Shown here: positions 46,601 through 57,400 of the stretch, in pieces | Numbering within the stretch: the first letter of the stretch is position 1 | Layout of the letters: every line of letters starts with the position of its first letter | Assembly (NCBI GenBank): GCA_037102815.1 | Contig: BTPP01000006.1 | Location: 496,001 to 560,000, forward strand | DNA length: 64,000 nt | Direction of reading: 5' to 3' | From: Neurospora intermedia | Lineage: Eukaryota > Ascomycota > Sordariomycetes > Sordariales > Sordariaceae | Made by a program: the position numbers and the translations under genes | Notes under the pieces: model-generated | The model's database searches: none | What the model was told of the DNA's origin: nothing | What the model saw: the letters and a program-made list of their open reading frames with translations, nothing else

Positions 46601-48560
46601 GGTATCAATTCGGTAGCAATATCGTTATAAGACCTTATCCGCTTTTCGGCTTTTAAAACGTATTTTACTACGTAATTAAGTACGGCATTTATACTAGTAT
46701 ATAACTGAACATCCGTATTGGCCATCTAGCCCAATATAATAAGGAGGTTATATTAATTGAAAATACTATTATTTCTACGGCCGTCGAAAAATTAGAATCT
46801 AGGGTTAATACGTATAGTAAGGAGGGGGTATTTATACAGCTTCCTAATAAAGTAAAAGCGGTATACCTTTTATTCGGGCATTAGTAGTTTAAGGTCCGGG
46901 ATTTACCGATTTTTAGGAAGGGCTCGGACTTAATAGTAGATTCGAAGATAATAACTATTACTGTAGATATGTCGTTATATATAGTTAATTATATTTAAAA
47001 CCTCTTAAAATATAAGCTCTACCGTACCTATCCTTCTATTTAAAACATCGCTACATTTATTATAATTAGCTAGAAGTCGGCTAATAGGGACTAATTCATT
47101 TAGAAGATCATTATATTGACTATTAATAGTACTAGGAGGTAAACCTTCTAAATCCTCACCCTCGCCAAACTAGGCTTCAAGTTACTCAATACCTTTAAGT
47201 ACTAGATTCTATATAATAAAATATAAACCCTACATTTTAATAAATTGCCGGCGGATTTCTAGATCGGCTAAATTGGGTATATTAATATCATTTACCTAAT
47301 ATACGCTATAGGTATAGCTAGTTCCTCGAGCTTAAAATTCCAATTACTACTAATAATTATTAAACTTGAACTTTGGAAGTAGGATATACTCCTTAAAAAG
47401 CTTAAACCTTCGAAGGAAGTAATATATAGCGATATAAAGGTTTTAAAGAATATTACGCTTCGAAATAGAATATTAATCGTTATCGTTAGAAGTTAGCCAA
47501 ACGTTAGAATTAAGTATATATTTTACTAAACTTTCCCAATAAAGGTTAGCCGCGCTAAATATAATAAATATAGTTGGTATACTTAAGAAGTTGATATATA
47601 ATAATAGTTCACGGGATTTCTTAATCCAATATAACCGAGTACCGCGAAAGGTATTAAAGAATCGAATAATAGAATTAAGTAATTTTCTTACTTTATTAGA
47701 GCAGTTCCTAAATTATTCTTCAAATCGGTCGGCATTAGTAAAAAACTCTAAATTAAACCGTATATTACGGATATAGAATAAGTTTTTACTATAAATTTAA
47801 CTACGTATTAAAGAATTGAAAGTAATATATTGGAATCTCTTGTACCGGGCAAAACGGCTATCGTACTACTATATAGTATATTAAATATATTTATTATAAT
47901 CTACCTTCTTTATACGGGGATTGAGATATTCTCCTTGCCCACGGGGGTAAAGACTAGGGAATACTTAAAGTAGTAGTATTTAATTACATTTAAATTTATT
48001 AATAGGTTGGCTACGAAGGGGGCCCTATTAAATATAATAACGACGTTGGGGTGGCCGGCCGGGAGCCGGAGTATCGCCGGGAGCCGGAGCATCGCCGGGG
48101 GCTGGATCTTGACTCGGGGCTTGAGTTGGAGCCGGACTTATAGGTTGTAACTACTAGCCTACAAGTTACAATGCTAGAGGTTATTAATTATCCGGTATAT
48201 TTCCAAATCGAACTGGGGGAAAATTCGGGTCGGACATAGGGTCCCTACGAAATTGAACTCTAAACTGGTCAACATCCCTAAGTATACTACCGATAATATT
48301 AGGCGCTACGCCGACTTTAAGATTAACTTCGGCTAGAATCTCTTTAAATCTCTATTCTTAAGATTTATTAAATTCCTCGATAATAATATTATCTATATTA
48401 ATACGAACTACGTTATCTATAATATTACTATCTTTTAGCAATATATTAAAACGTTCTTCTACAATCTTAATATTCTAGTATCTAAGGTAATAGGCTTTTA
48501 AGAAGTTAAGCCAGATAGTAACTTTCCGGCGATTAACTTTAAACTCCTTTCGTATTTAAT
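43700..48560 (-). pseudogene. Helitron RepHel protein (HUH Rep plus PIF1-like helicase) relic
   Basis: Leftward relic of about 1500 codons. Order from the N-terminus: LLKDSNIIDNVVRINIDN near 48440; a Pro/Ala linker (48055-48115); LYPRGQGEYLNPRIKK near 47940-47890; FIIFSAANLYWESLVKYI near 47555-47500, the Rep FxTFSAADxHW block; EF-ARGTSYTYSVYWV near 47340-47295, where the HUH motif HTH has become YTY; NYVVKYVLKAEKR near 46680-46640; NLPLQESIRIVV near 46490. Helicase: GRSGTRKS (Walker A, Gly changed to Arg) at 45550-45527, IINEKSILG (Walker B, Asp to Asn) at 45298-45272, LLLRDFFQLAFI near 45175-45140, and DISKKDFTIGLLYITISRT near 44225-44165, the C-terminal SF1 motifs. A GRPPRGRG basic tail ends near 43700. 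Rep and helicase are both disabled by RIP. Confidence 0.88.
48050..48115 (-). repeat. 18 bp repeat encoding PAPGDA/T
   Basis: Three tandem 18 bp units (gccgggagccggagtatc type). On the minus strand they encode PAPGDAPAPGDTPAPG, a Pro/Ala/Gly linker in the RepHel N-terminal region. The GC-rich unit is almost free of RIP marks. Confidence 0.8.
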
Positions 48561-48605
48561 TAAAATATAAATAATTCCGGTAGTTATATAGCTGTAATAA
48601 GATAA

Positions 48606-49017
48606 GAGAAAGCCTACGTGCACCCACCCCGAGCCTTCCTATACCCAGAAACCGTAAAAAAGTGGATCTGTCAGCTGGATGGCACCTGACATTGAAATTC
48701 TCGTATTTCCCGGCAAAGTTTCGTCTTTTCACCCATTTCATACCTCTACCACCAGCCACCGTACGTCGCACTACAACACCCTCATTCTGCGCAACCTGGC
48801 TATTGCAATTCAAATGCCTCGTCGGTTACTTCGCAAGCGAGGCTTGGTTTGACCGCGATAACGAATTTTGGGGGGTTGGGGGGAGGAGGGGATTCAGATG
48901 TCATGCCACATGTAAAACCACTGGAAATACCGCTAAAACGCGGTAATTTACATGACAGCTGACACGGGGAGAAAATGGGTATGGGAAGGTTTGGGGTGGG
49001 TGCACGTAGGCTTTCTC
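48606..49017. mobile_element. Short MULE-A derivative in Helitron E, lightly mutated
   Basis: 412 bp with family-A terminal repeats at both ends (GAGAAAGCCTACGTGCACCC outer sequence) and a perfect 8 bp duplication TAAGATAA (48598-48605 and 49018-49025). The inside is the family-A 5' leader, including the region of the transposase start (cctcgtcggttactt), joined to the 3' tail. GC-balanced, few RIP marks: younger than, or protected compared with, the copy at 28370-28945. Frames of 85 and 94 codons on the two strands are chance frames. Confidence 0.93.
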
Positions 49018-49365
49018 TAAGATAATATCAACTTCTTTTAATAATTTAGGTAATTGAACACAAACATAGGAAATATCGCGAAGAAAATTAATATAATAAC
49101 CCTTGTATTTGTATTGTTATTAACTAAAAGTATAAATATTTAGAGTAATATTAATATTAAAATAGGATTGAAAAAGGAAGTAACTTACTAATATAGATAT
49201 AGATTCGTACAATAAATATCTCTTCTATAGGGTCGAAAGGGGGAAGATAATATTTACTTCCAATATCGTTAAGGCTAAAAGTACTAAAATCTATATTATT
49301 AGCCGCACTATACTTAAAAGGCTTACCCGGATGTAAGTCTATATTGGTATAGATATACCGATTAA

Positions 49366-49625
49366 AATACAGTTCCCCTGGGCGGAGCCAAAGTCCAGGG
49401 GAGACAGAGAGACGCCCATACTTAATATTTGTTTTTTTAAAAAAAGGGAAAAAAAAAAAAAAAAAAAAAAAACTTAAAGATAGATTGAACGTATAACTTT
49501 AGAAAAAATAGTAATAGTAATAACTACTAAGCTACTAAACTTAATAATTTATTATACTGAGGTGTCCAATTTCCTTCCTTATATTCCAAGGTGCAAGGTG
49601 AAACCCCCCCCCCCCCCCCTAAAAG

Positions 49626-49662
<37 letters not shown>

Positions 49663-50232
49663 AAAACTCAAAGTCAAATTTTGAAATTTTTTTTTCCATC
49701 TTTTCTCTCTTCCAGAACTTCTAACTTTTAACCCTAACCCTAACCCCCTCTCCGAATTCTCAGGGTTGAAGGTCTAGTCTGGGACTTGGTCATTTCTAGG
49801 ACTTGGTCATTTGCGACGGTCGCATCGCATTTGCAATTAGAATCCTTCTTTTTGGCTTCTTTTGCATTTTTCTCAACAACCAGTGCGTGCACCACAATGC
49901 GACCGGTATCAAAATGACCGCCTTTTCTTTCTCGTCATTTTGGCACCATGTGCATTTGGATGCATCAGATAGTCGAGGAGGAATCGCCGTTGCAAAGGAA
50001 AAAGTGGCTTTTTCGAGCTGCTATTCAAACCGTGTCTTGCTTGGCGCCAAGATTCCCTCTTTAGGACGCCAAGACGGGTATTTTTTTTGCATTCCAACCG
50101 CTAATAGACAGATACGCCGCGCCTTCCTCGCTTGCGTTGGGTGGGCCCATGGACCACGACCTTTGGTGCGGATCTTCCATGTCACCGGGGCCCACAACAA
50201 CGCTTGAGCTCTGAAAGCATGGGCGTCTCAAT
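49366..50232 (-). mobile_element. Short non-autonomous Helitron N2
   Basis: 867 bp copy of N1 nested in Helitron E. It has the same 5' end, the same asymmetric inverted repeats (gagacgcccat near 49409-49419 and atgggcgtctc at 50219-50229), the hairpin with one G-T mismatch, the A-runs, the tRNA-like segment, the telomeric tract (49728-49746) and two minisatellite units (49780-49812). The left part is RIP-mutated (for example in the tRNA-like segment) while the right part is nearly clean. Frames of 134 and 62 codons are chance frames. It shows that Helitrons inserted into Helitrons. Confidence 0.8.
49728..49746. repeat. Telomeric repeat tract in Helitron N2
   Basis: Three CCCTAA units on the plus strand in the same position as in N1. 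Confidence 0.85.
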
Positions 50233-50539
50233 AAATATTTTAGTTATTAACGGTTATAACCCTTAATTAAAACTACTTTTCTTTATAACACCTATAATAT
50301 TCTATAATCTTTATATTTAGTGCAGCCTAGCAATTGTAAAGCTACTTATAATAGGAGTTCGGGATTATTCGTACATTTATATTACTAGTAAAGATTAGGT
50401 CCCGCTTAAATTCTATACTGGGTAAGCCCGGGAATTAAAACCCGGCTAGTTACTATAAGCCTAGGGGTAATCTAGGGCGTCCAGGACTACGCTAGCCTCT
50501 CCTTCGTAGTTGGGAAGGCTAGGATTAGGATTAAATTTC

Positions 50540-52430
50540 TAAAAGGCTATAGTCTTTAATGAAATTATTAATATTAAAAGTAGCGTTGGGACTATTAAAA
50601 GGGTTAATATTCTATATTTATAAGCGGGGTTTAACTTAAAATAGGTCGTTATTATCCTAATCGTTATTAAAATAATAAGAGTTATAATAATCGTCGTCGT
50701 CCTTTTAATTTTTATTAAGGGGTGCCCAACAATATTAGTAATAATTATATTCAATGCCGTATTTATTAAAGAAATAGCTGCGGAGGAAATCTAGGTAGCA
50801 ATTTATATAGACTTTATTTTCTTCTCGAATATTGTAATAGGGACTAGTATATATATATACTATACAAAATCCAATAATAGGATCCTTATTAATAAGACGC
50901 TATACTAATCTATATACTAGGTAGAAGAAGTATAGTATCTCTTCGTTGGGTTGAATATTAGTATCGTTATTATCGGTAAATTATATTAGTAAGTTAAAAG
51001 TAATTAAGCGACTTTAATCCCTAGCTCTTCCTAAATATAATAGATAATAGTCCTATTCTAAGAAATTATAAGTTATATAATCCAAACGGTTAGCTATACT
51101 ATTGCAAATAAAGCAGACTTTGCGTTGAGAATTAAAGTTATACTATATAGATAATTAATAAAGTATATAATTACCGGTAACGGGGTTATACTCGCTATTA
51201 TATTAAGAATAATTGTAATTCGGATAAATAAATTGTTAATTATTATTATATATAAGACAATTCCCTATAGCTGGGTTTCGGTCTATAATCAGTCGAATAA
51301 TATAATAAATCGGGTAAGTAAATCGGTTATTACTATTATAAAATCAATAAGAACCTATAGTAGGGTTGCGGTTAGCGATAGGAAATATAAAATAATAACA
51401 GTAGTATATAAATCGAACGGGGTCCGGTTTACTAGCGTCCGATTTTAAACGGGGATATTATTGGGTAATTAATATTACTAATAAGGGAGTAGGTATAATA
51501 TCTTATTTTCGATTACTCTTATAATAGCGATAGTTATATTGAATCCGGTCTCTCTCGCGGCGGGTTTAAATAGTCTCTTCGTTATCCTATTGAATAATAT
51601 ATTAATGAATAATTAAATATTGGACTAGGGAACTATACTTATAAATACAGCCTACCTATTTTGTATTAGGTATCCTATTAAATAATACTAGCCTTAAACT
51701 TAATAGATTAATATTAGGGAATATAAGTCTTAAAGCGGGAAATACTAGTGGTAGTAGATTGGGTATTAATTTAAGGTTGAGGTTGCAAAGACTAAATCGA
51801 ACGATTAATAGGCCGTTCTAGACCAACTTTCTAAACCGGTTGGAGTTGGACTATTTACCGTTAAAATTATTAAATTTATAGTGGGGGAGGTTATAGTACT
51901 TACGGTACTTATAGTATTTACTATAGTTAATATAGTTGCTACCGCTATTTAACCTCAAATTCTTAACGTATAATTGTATATAGTCCGAATTGCCTTTATT
52001 GCTATTACTACTACCGTTTAAAGTCCAGTAACTCTTATATAGAAATATTAATATCCTCGCTATTAAAACATTAACGGGGATTGAAACGTTAAAATACAGG
52101 GGGTTACGGTTATTAATATTAAATAGGTTATTAAGGTTATATAGGTTATTAAGGTTGAGGTTACTAAATTTGCTAAGGGGGTAAATTGTCCCAAACTTAC
52201 TACCGGAGGGTATTATTAAAATACTCTATAACTTTTAAGAATGTAGGTCTCTTATTATAGGGTTGGGTACGGGTATTTTCCGGTAATAATATTAAAGCGG
52301 CTTTAAGACTTCGTTTATTACCGGTAGAAGGATTAGGGATAACGGGATTTCTAGTATTAGCATTTCCGGTATTGGGATTATTAGTATTAGGATTAGCGGT
52401 ATTAAAATTGGCGGCAGATCGTAAGCTCAA
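50540..52430 (-). pseudogene. Second ORF of Helitron E, Asn/Pro/Gln-rich (unidentified)
   Basis: A leftward relic upstream of RepHel. The open part at 52430-52200 reads ANFNTANPNTNNPNTGNANT and then RNPVIPNPSTG; after a TAA the frame can be followed with FSNLNLNNLYNLNNLFNINN near 52165-52105, KYRKYYNLPHYKFNNFNGKQ near 51925-51860, and RKVCFICNSIANRLDYITYN near 51125-51065, where a C-x2-C pair survives. Function unknown. It may be an accessory Helitron protein, a captured host gene or a gag-like protein. It is split from RepHel by N2 and the MULE derivative, so a former fusion cannot be excluded. Confidence 0.4.
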
Positions 52431-54180
52431 TACTATTCGACATTATTAAAATTAATTTTATAAAGAGGTAAAAGGTTAATTATTTAAAATATAGCCTACT
52501 ACTAATAACTAACTAGTATTATTTAAATCGCACCCGCAACCCTCCGCGGCTTAGATCGTAATATTACTTACAAGTGGGTATCCTATTTACCCGTAGGTAG
52601 TAAAATAGTATAGTATATTAGGATTTTATTGATAGGATTTACGCATTTTGAAGGATTTACTGTTAAATAAATAATACCAATTAACTAGTTGGCCAATAGG
52701 AAGGGAAATAATAAACTCGGTAATAATAATAATAAAGGGGAAAAAAGATATATCAAAGTATACTTATTACAATAAACGTTACAAATAACTGTAATGAAGT
52801 TTGGATTATTCTTACTAACGAATACTAATATTGGCTTCTTCTTACTGCAACTACTATATTAGTAAATTTAACTCTACTCTTAATTGCTAGGAGGCGGCTA
52901 TTGACTAGAATCTATTTTAATTAAATATTTGATTAATTGACTGAAAGATTGAATTATTTAATAGGATGACTAAAAGACTAAAAGATTGAATTATTTGATA
53001 GGATAACTAAAAGACTAAAAGACTAAATATTTAACTTTAAATACGAGTCTTAATTCTAATAGGAGTCGTTAATCTTATTATTCTAGCCCAATTATTCTCG
53101 TAATTATTATCTTAGTTTATATCGATAACCTATTTCCGAGGGTAAGTTAAATTAATAACTTCGCCCTTCCAACTTCGCCCCGGCAACTTACGTATTATTA
53201 ATTGGGTACTCTGCAGGGTAGGATAGTAATAATATTGGATATTAATATTAGGTAGTAATAGTATAAGAAATTAAATCCATATAAGCCAAAAATTAGTAAA
53301 TAATTAAATAGGTATTATTTGGGGGAGGGGGACTTACTAATAAGTATTTATATACTTCTTCAACTCTATTTAATAACCGATATATTTTACCGGGCAATAA
53401 AAAATGCTAATACGCTTATCTATAATAGTAATATTGATAGTAAATAGGAGGGGAGATAGAAAGAAGGAATTAACCTACTTTAGCGGCCAATTTAGAAGAA
53501 CAGCCGATTTTTAATAGGCGAATAGTTAAGCCCAAGCTCGCTACTAATTTAGAAGAGCGGCCGGTTTTCGAAATAGGCGAATAATTAAGCCTAAATTATT
53601 ATAGGAGCTACTATAGGATAGTGTTAAAATTGTTTTGAAGGTAAAAGATATTTGAAATTAAGTATTAAAATCAATTTTAAATATAAAGTATTAAATATAA
53701 TAAAGAGGAGAGAGTTCAATAGTCGAGAGAGGCGGGGGGAGCCAACTTCTTATACCCTTCTAAGAGGGAATTAATAAGTACTAGAAATTTCCGTCGGTCT
53801 AGTTAACGGTCGGATTTATAGTAGGGTCGATAAGTAAATAGTATTGTAACTACTTTATTAGTATTAAGAAATAGAAGGTAATAGAATAACTTAGAATAGT
53901 AGTCGTTAGTATTAGTATTATACTTTCTTTAGTAAAGCCTACAAACGAAGCAATAGTAATATATAATTAAATATACTTTACTAACAATTGTATAAACGGG
54001 TGTATAGTAGTATAAAAGGTCGTATAGTCGTTTAAAGGCTTAAAATTAACGGATATCAACGATTCTAGATAATTCCGAGTATTGCGCAATAGTTGCAGCA
54101 ATAGAAGGGTATTAGTATTAATAAAAGAGTATTGGTATTAAATAAAAGTAATAGATTTAGCGATAATATAAATAGTAGTA
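52431..54180. other. AT-rich region of Helitron E without recognisable gene
   Basis: There is no convincing frame. At 52925-53030 short tandem repeats of the type gactaaaagactaaaagattgaatt occur (four to five units). At 53475-53600 a segment with gcggccaatttagaagaacagccg is present twice, as an imperfect ~60 bp direct duplication (53485-53535, 53545-53600). Confidence 0.4.
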
Positions 54181-54203
54181 GTACCGGTGCCGGTATACCG
54201 ATT

Positions 54204-54278
54204 TGCCGGGAGTGGCAGAGTTGCCGGGAGTAATAGAATTACCGGGAGTAGTAGAATTGCCGGGAGTGGCAGGCTTAA
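54204..54278. repeat. 18 bp GC-rich tandem repeat near Helitron E 5' end
   Basis: Four units of the type gccgggagtggcagagtt in a lightly mutated island. The minus strand would encode (A/T)TPGNS hexapeptides and the plus strand AGSGR-type repeats (85-codon frame at 54187-54444). The core gccgggag also occurs in the 18 bp repeat at 48050-48115. Confidence 0.8.
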
Positions 54279-54489
54279 CGGGACTAAGTGCCAGACAATC
54301 GGGCTGCTAGACAGCCGGGAACCTGCACAACGGTCGTATATAGAACTACGTAACCATTTACTGAAATTTCATTTGCAACATTACGCAACGCCGCATTTAA
54401 CGCTACATCTTAATACAAATAATATAGGATATACAGTCAATTGAACTCTATCTAACAATATTTTTTGCATTCTAATACATATAGTAAAC

Positions 54490-54759
54490 ATAGAGATATA
54501 ATTGTCTAAATATATTGAATACAACACTATTTGTATATACTATTGAAATAGTGTCCTGCTTGGCGCTAAGAGTTGCCTATTTGGGATGCCAAGACGGGTA
54601 TTTTTTCTGTATTCTAACCGCTAATAGACAGAACCGCCGTGCCTTCCTCGCGACGATGTAGGGCCCATAGCACCACGACCTCTGGTGTGGGTCTACGACA
54701 GCTATAACACGTTTTGGGCCCCGGACATCGCCTTCTCGTGAGGGCATGGGCGTTTCAAT
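54490..54759 (-). other. Helitron E 5' terminal region
   Basis: Homologous to the right ends of N1 and N2 (gtgtcctgcttggcgctaag, ctaaccgctaatagacaga, ccttcctcg, ccacgacct blocks in the same order), ending with the terminal repeat atgggcgtttc (54746-54756) and CAAT. This ties the short Helitrons to the coding one. Confidence 0.8.
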
Positions 54760-56574
54760 AATATATATAATTTAGAAGTTCGGGGTTGTAATATTCCTTA
54801 TACTCCTAAATTTGAAGGGAACGTTTAATAGAATTAATTATAGGTAATTTCTATATACCCTATAAGAAATATAATTCCTAATATAGATTATTCGGTAGGT
54901 AGCGAACTTTATCGTTAGAAGAAGAGGCTCTCTCTTTTTTAACGACGAAACCTCCTGCCCCTATATAATTACTATTCGAGTATTATAAAGCTCCCCCTTC
55001 TCCTCTATTTTATTTATTCTCTTTATTATTCTATTATACCGGAAATTAATAATAATCCTAAATATAATTATAATCGGCTTCGCCGACGATACTAATATTA
55101 TAATAGTAATTTGTACTACCGAAGAAAATTACCGGACGTTATAAATAATATAGGAGGTATATTTAGAATAAGTAGGGGCGAAAAGTATAGAATTCAAAGT
55201 AATTAAAACGGAATTAATATATTTTATACGGACGAAGGTACTAAGGATAGAAATTTTCTAATTCGGGGAAATAATATTTCAACCAACGGAATTAATATAA
55301 TTCTTAAGGGTTTAATTGAATTGTAAATTAATTATAAAACTTATATAGAAGTAGTAAAAAAGAAAATAATAAGATAAATAAATATACTTACGAAATTAAT
55401 AGCGAAGATATAAGATTGTTCCTTTATTCGGGTAAAGGAAATATATATTAAGTATATTTATAGCGCTATTATATATAGAACTTTAATATTCTACTAACTA
55501 ATTAAAATTTATAGAAAATTTTGGGAAATAACTATTAGGTTAATAAAATACTAGACTAAATACTTGAAAATTATTACCAGGGTATATAAAGTTATACCGG
55601 TATAAAATTTGAAAACAGAAACTTTTTATCCGCCGTTCGACCTTTACTTTAATAAAAAAGTCCGGGCCTTTAAAGAAAGGTTCGCCCGGATAAATTAAAC
55701 CTAATTCGTTTAGGGGATTATAAATTAGGTCTTTAATTATATCTAAATATAACAAATTAGAAGTTAATCACCTGCTAATAAATTAGAGAATAGTATAATT
55801 AAAGTTCAATAGGCCGAAATATAGGTACTAATAAAGAAGCTATTAACAATAGCAATTAAACCCCCCTCGGAATTAAAGATTTAATTATTATTATTATTAT
55901 AAACTCTAGAGCCGATAACCGCTAATAAAGAAGAATAATTAAAAAATACAACAAATCGGGAATAGGTATTATATTATAATTACTATTTAGCGGCGGCAGT
56001 AGCAAAATTAAAGTAACAGTTTAAATTTAGTATTATTAACCTTACTCCCAAATTTAATAGAGAGGCTATTTATTAATATATAATTAGTACGAAGAAGAAG
56101 AAAAAAAAACATTAATAATTAAAAAAAGACGAAAAGGAATTATATTTATTAGTTAAAGTGAAGAGTTCCCTCCTTATTTAAATTAAAATAAAAATTATTA
56201 GCCTCCGGACTTTCCTTTACTAAAGGAAAGTATTGGGCGTCTTAATTCTTATTTACGCTTACAAGCTCGAAAAAGAGATATTCGCCTATATTATCCTAAA
56301 TTACTTTAATATAAATACTATTTTCTAATTAAACCTAAAAGTTTGGCTATTAACGAAGGAAGAATTTTAAGAATACTTAGACGATAGAATTAAAGCCGAA
56401 AGGATTTTATTATAAGTATTAAAGTTAGGGAAATTAAGAGAGTACTATTTAGTAATCGAATTAAAAGAGGAGTAATATAAGGAAATTATAAAGTATTTTT
56501 AAGAGGAAAATGGAATATTAATAATATTAGAATAATAGGACGGGAATAAGGTGGAGATATTTAAATTAATTATA
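54760..56574 (+). pseudogene. LINE-a ORF2, C-terminal half of RT and tail
   Basis: Continuation of the LINE-a reverse transcriptase after Helitron E: IRWVANFIVRRRGSLFFNDE near 54880-54940, PFSSILFILFI near 54990-55025 (QGSPxSPILF block), GFADDTNIIIV at 55073-55108 (the catalytic FADD box, intact), then NGINIILKGLIEL near 55275-55325 (the ILGVxLD region). Thumb/C-terminal part: ETFYPPFDLYFNKKVRAFKE near 55615-55675. A Lys-rich stretch STKKKKKH lies near 56090-56115. 55540-56540 is repeated in inverted orientation at 59640-58600. Stops are TAA/TAG. Confidence 0.8.
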
Positions 56575-57400
56575 AAAGTTATTTAAATTACGGTTATAAT
56601 AAGAATTAAAAAGTACTATCTAATAAGTACTTAATTACGGTTAAGAAGTTATTCGAATAATTCTATTATACGAACTTAGTTTATAGTAACCTTATAGCGT
56701 TATTAAATTTAATTATTATTTATAAGGGCGTAGCCGGGAGTATTAATAGTTATAGGGCTATTAGGAACGGAACTACTATTATTATTAGAATCGGAAATTA
56801 TATAAATAGGAATAATATAATTATTATTATTAGATATAATATAAATAGGAGTAATAATGTTACTATTACATCTAGAAATAATCCGAACTAGGTTTATAAT
56901 ACTACCGCCGGGTAAAGAAGGAATATAATTATAACGAATATCCTTTGCGATTAATTTATAGTAACCCTTCTATTATTATTCGGCAATATTATAATTTAAA
57001 ATATAAAAAAGACGTTTAAAGTCGGTAGGAAGGCCGTTATACTTTAAATAAATATATATATAATTAGTAAAATTATTAATAATACAAACGAAGGTATTTA
57101 GATTATAATTAAAATTATCCGGACCGTCTAATATTATAGTAATAGTTATTATTTAAATAATATTGCGGGCGTTACAAAAACCGGCGGGGACGTTTAGTAT
57201 ATACCTATTAATAATATAATTATAGGTAGCGTTTTGGGTACTATTAATTAAGAGTGGAGTTAAATGACGAAAAAGAGGAATAGAGAATAGGGGATTTATT
57301 AGTAAATAAAATAAAGTAAACCTTATTAGTAATAACCTTTTTAAAGGTATTAGGGGAATTAGGCCTATTATTAGAATATAGAATAGAGGCAAGATTTAGA
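56575..57400 (-). other. ~820 bp segment present in LINE-a but absent from LINE-b
   Basis: Alignment with the inverted LINE-b copy jumps from about 56575 to about 57405. The extra DNA reads best on the minus strand: LPTDFKRLFYILNYNIAE near 57040-56990 and a 79-codon frame at 57392-57153 (MPLFYILIIGLIPLIPLKRL). I cannot assign it. A TTA/ATT-rich repeat with units near ataatataaataggaataat occurs at 56800-56860. No terminal repeats or target duplication were found; it may be an old insertion in LINE-a or a deletion in LINE-b. Confidence 0.45.

Larger units (their letters stand above)
42426..54759 (-). mobile_element. Large coding Helitron E, inserted in LINE-a ORF2
   Basis: The ends match the short Helitrons N1 and N2: in the minus-strand sense a 5' end ATTGAAACGCCCATG at 54759 and a 3' end with hairpin and AACTGTATT at 42426. 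The LINE reverse transcriptase is open on both sides of the insert, which fixes the boundaries within a few bases. The right-end 200 bp (54550-54759) are homologous to the right ends of N1 and N2. It encodes a RepHel protein and a second Asn-rich ORF, both leftward. It contains a deleted MULE (48606-49017) and N2 (49366-50232); without these it is about 11 kb. Mechanism by family knowledge: rolling-circle-like transposition by a HUH endonuclease-helicase. Confidence 0.85.

Noticed and set aside
48556-48946. Overlapping 85- and 94-codon frames on both strands
   Set aside because: They coincide with the leader and tail of a MULE deletion derivative; neither corresponds to the transposase frame.
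49803-50207. 134-codon plus-strand open frame
   Set aside because: It lies inside non-autonomous Helitron N2, on the strand opposite to the family's transcription, and the same region of N1 breaks it. GC-balanced DNA simply has fewer stops.
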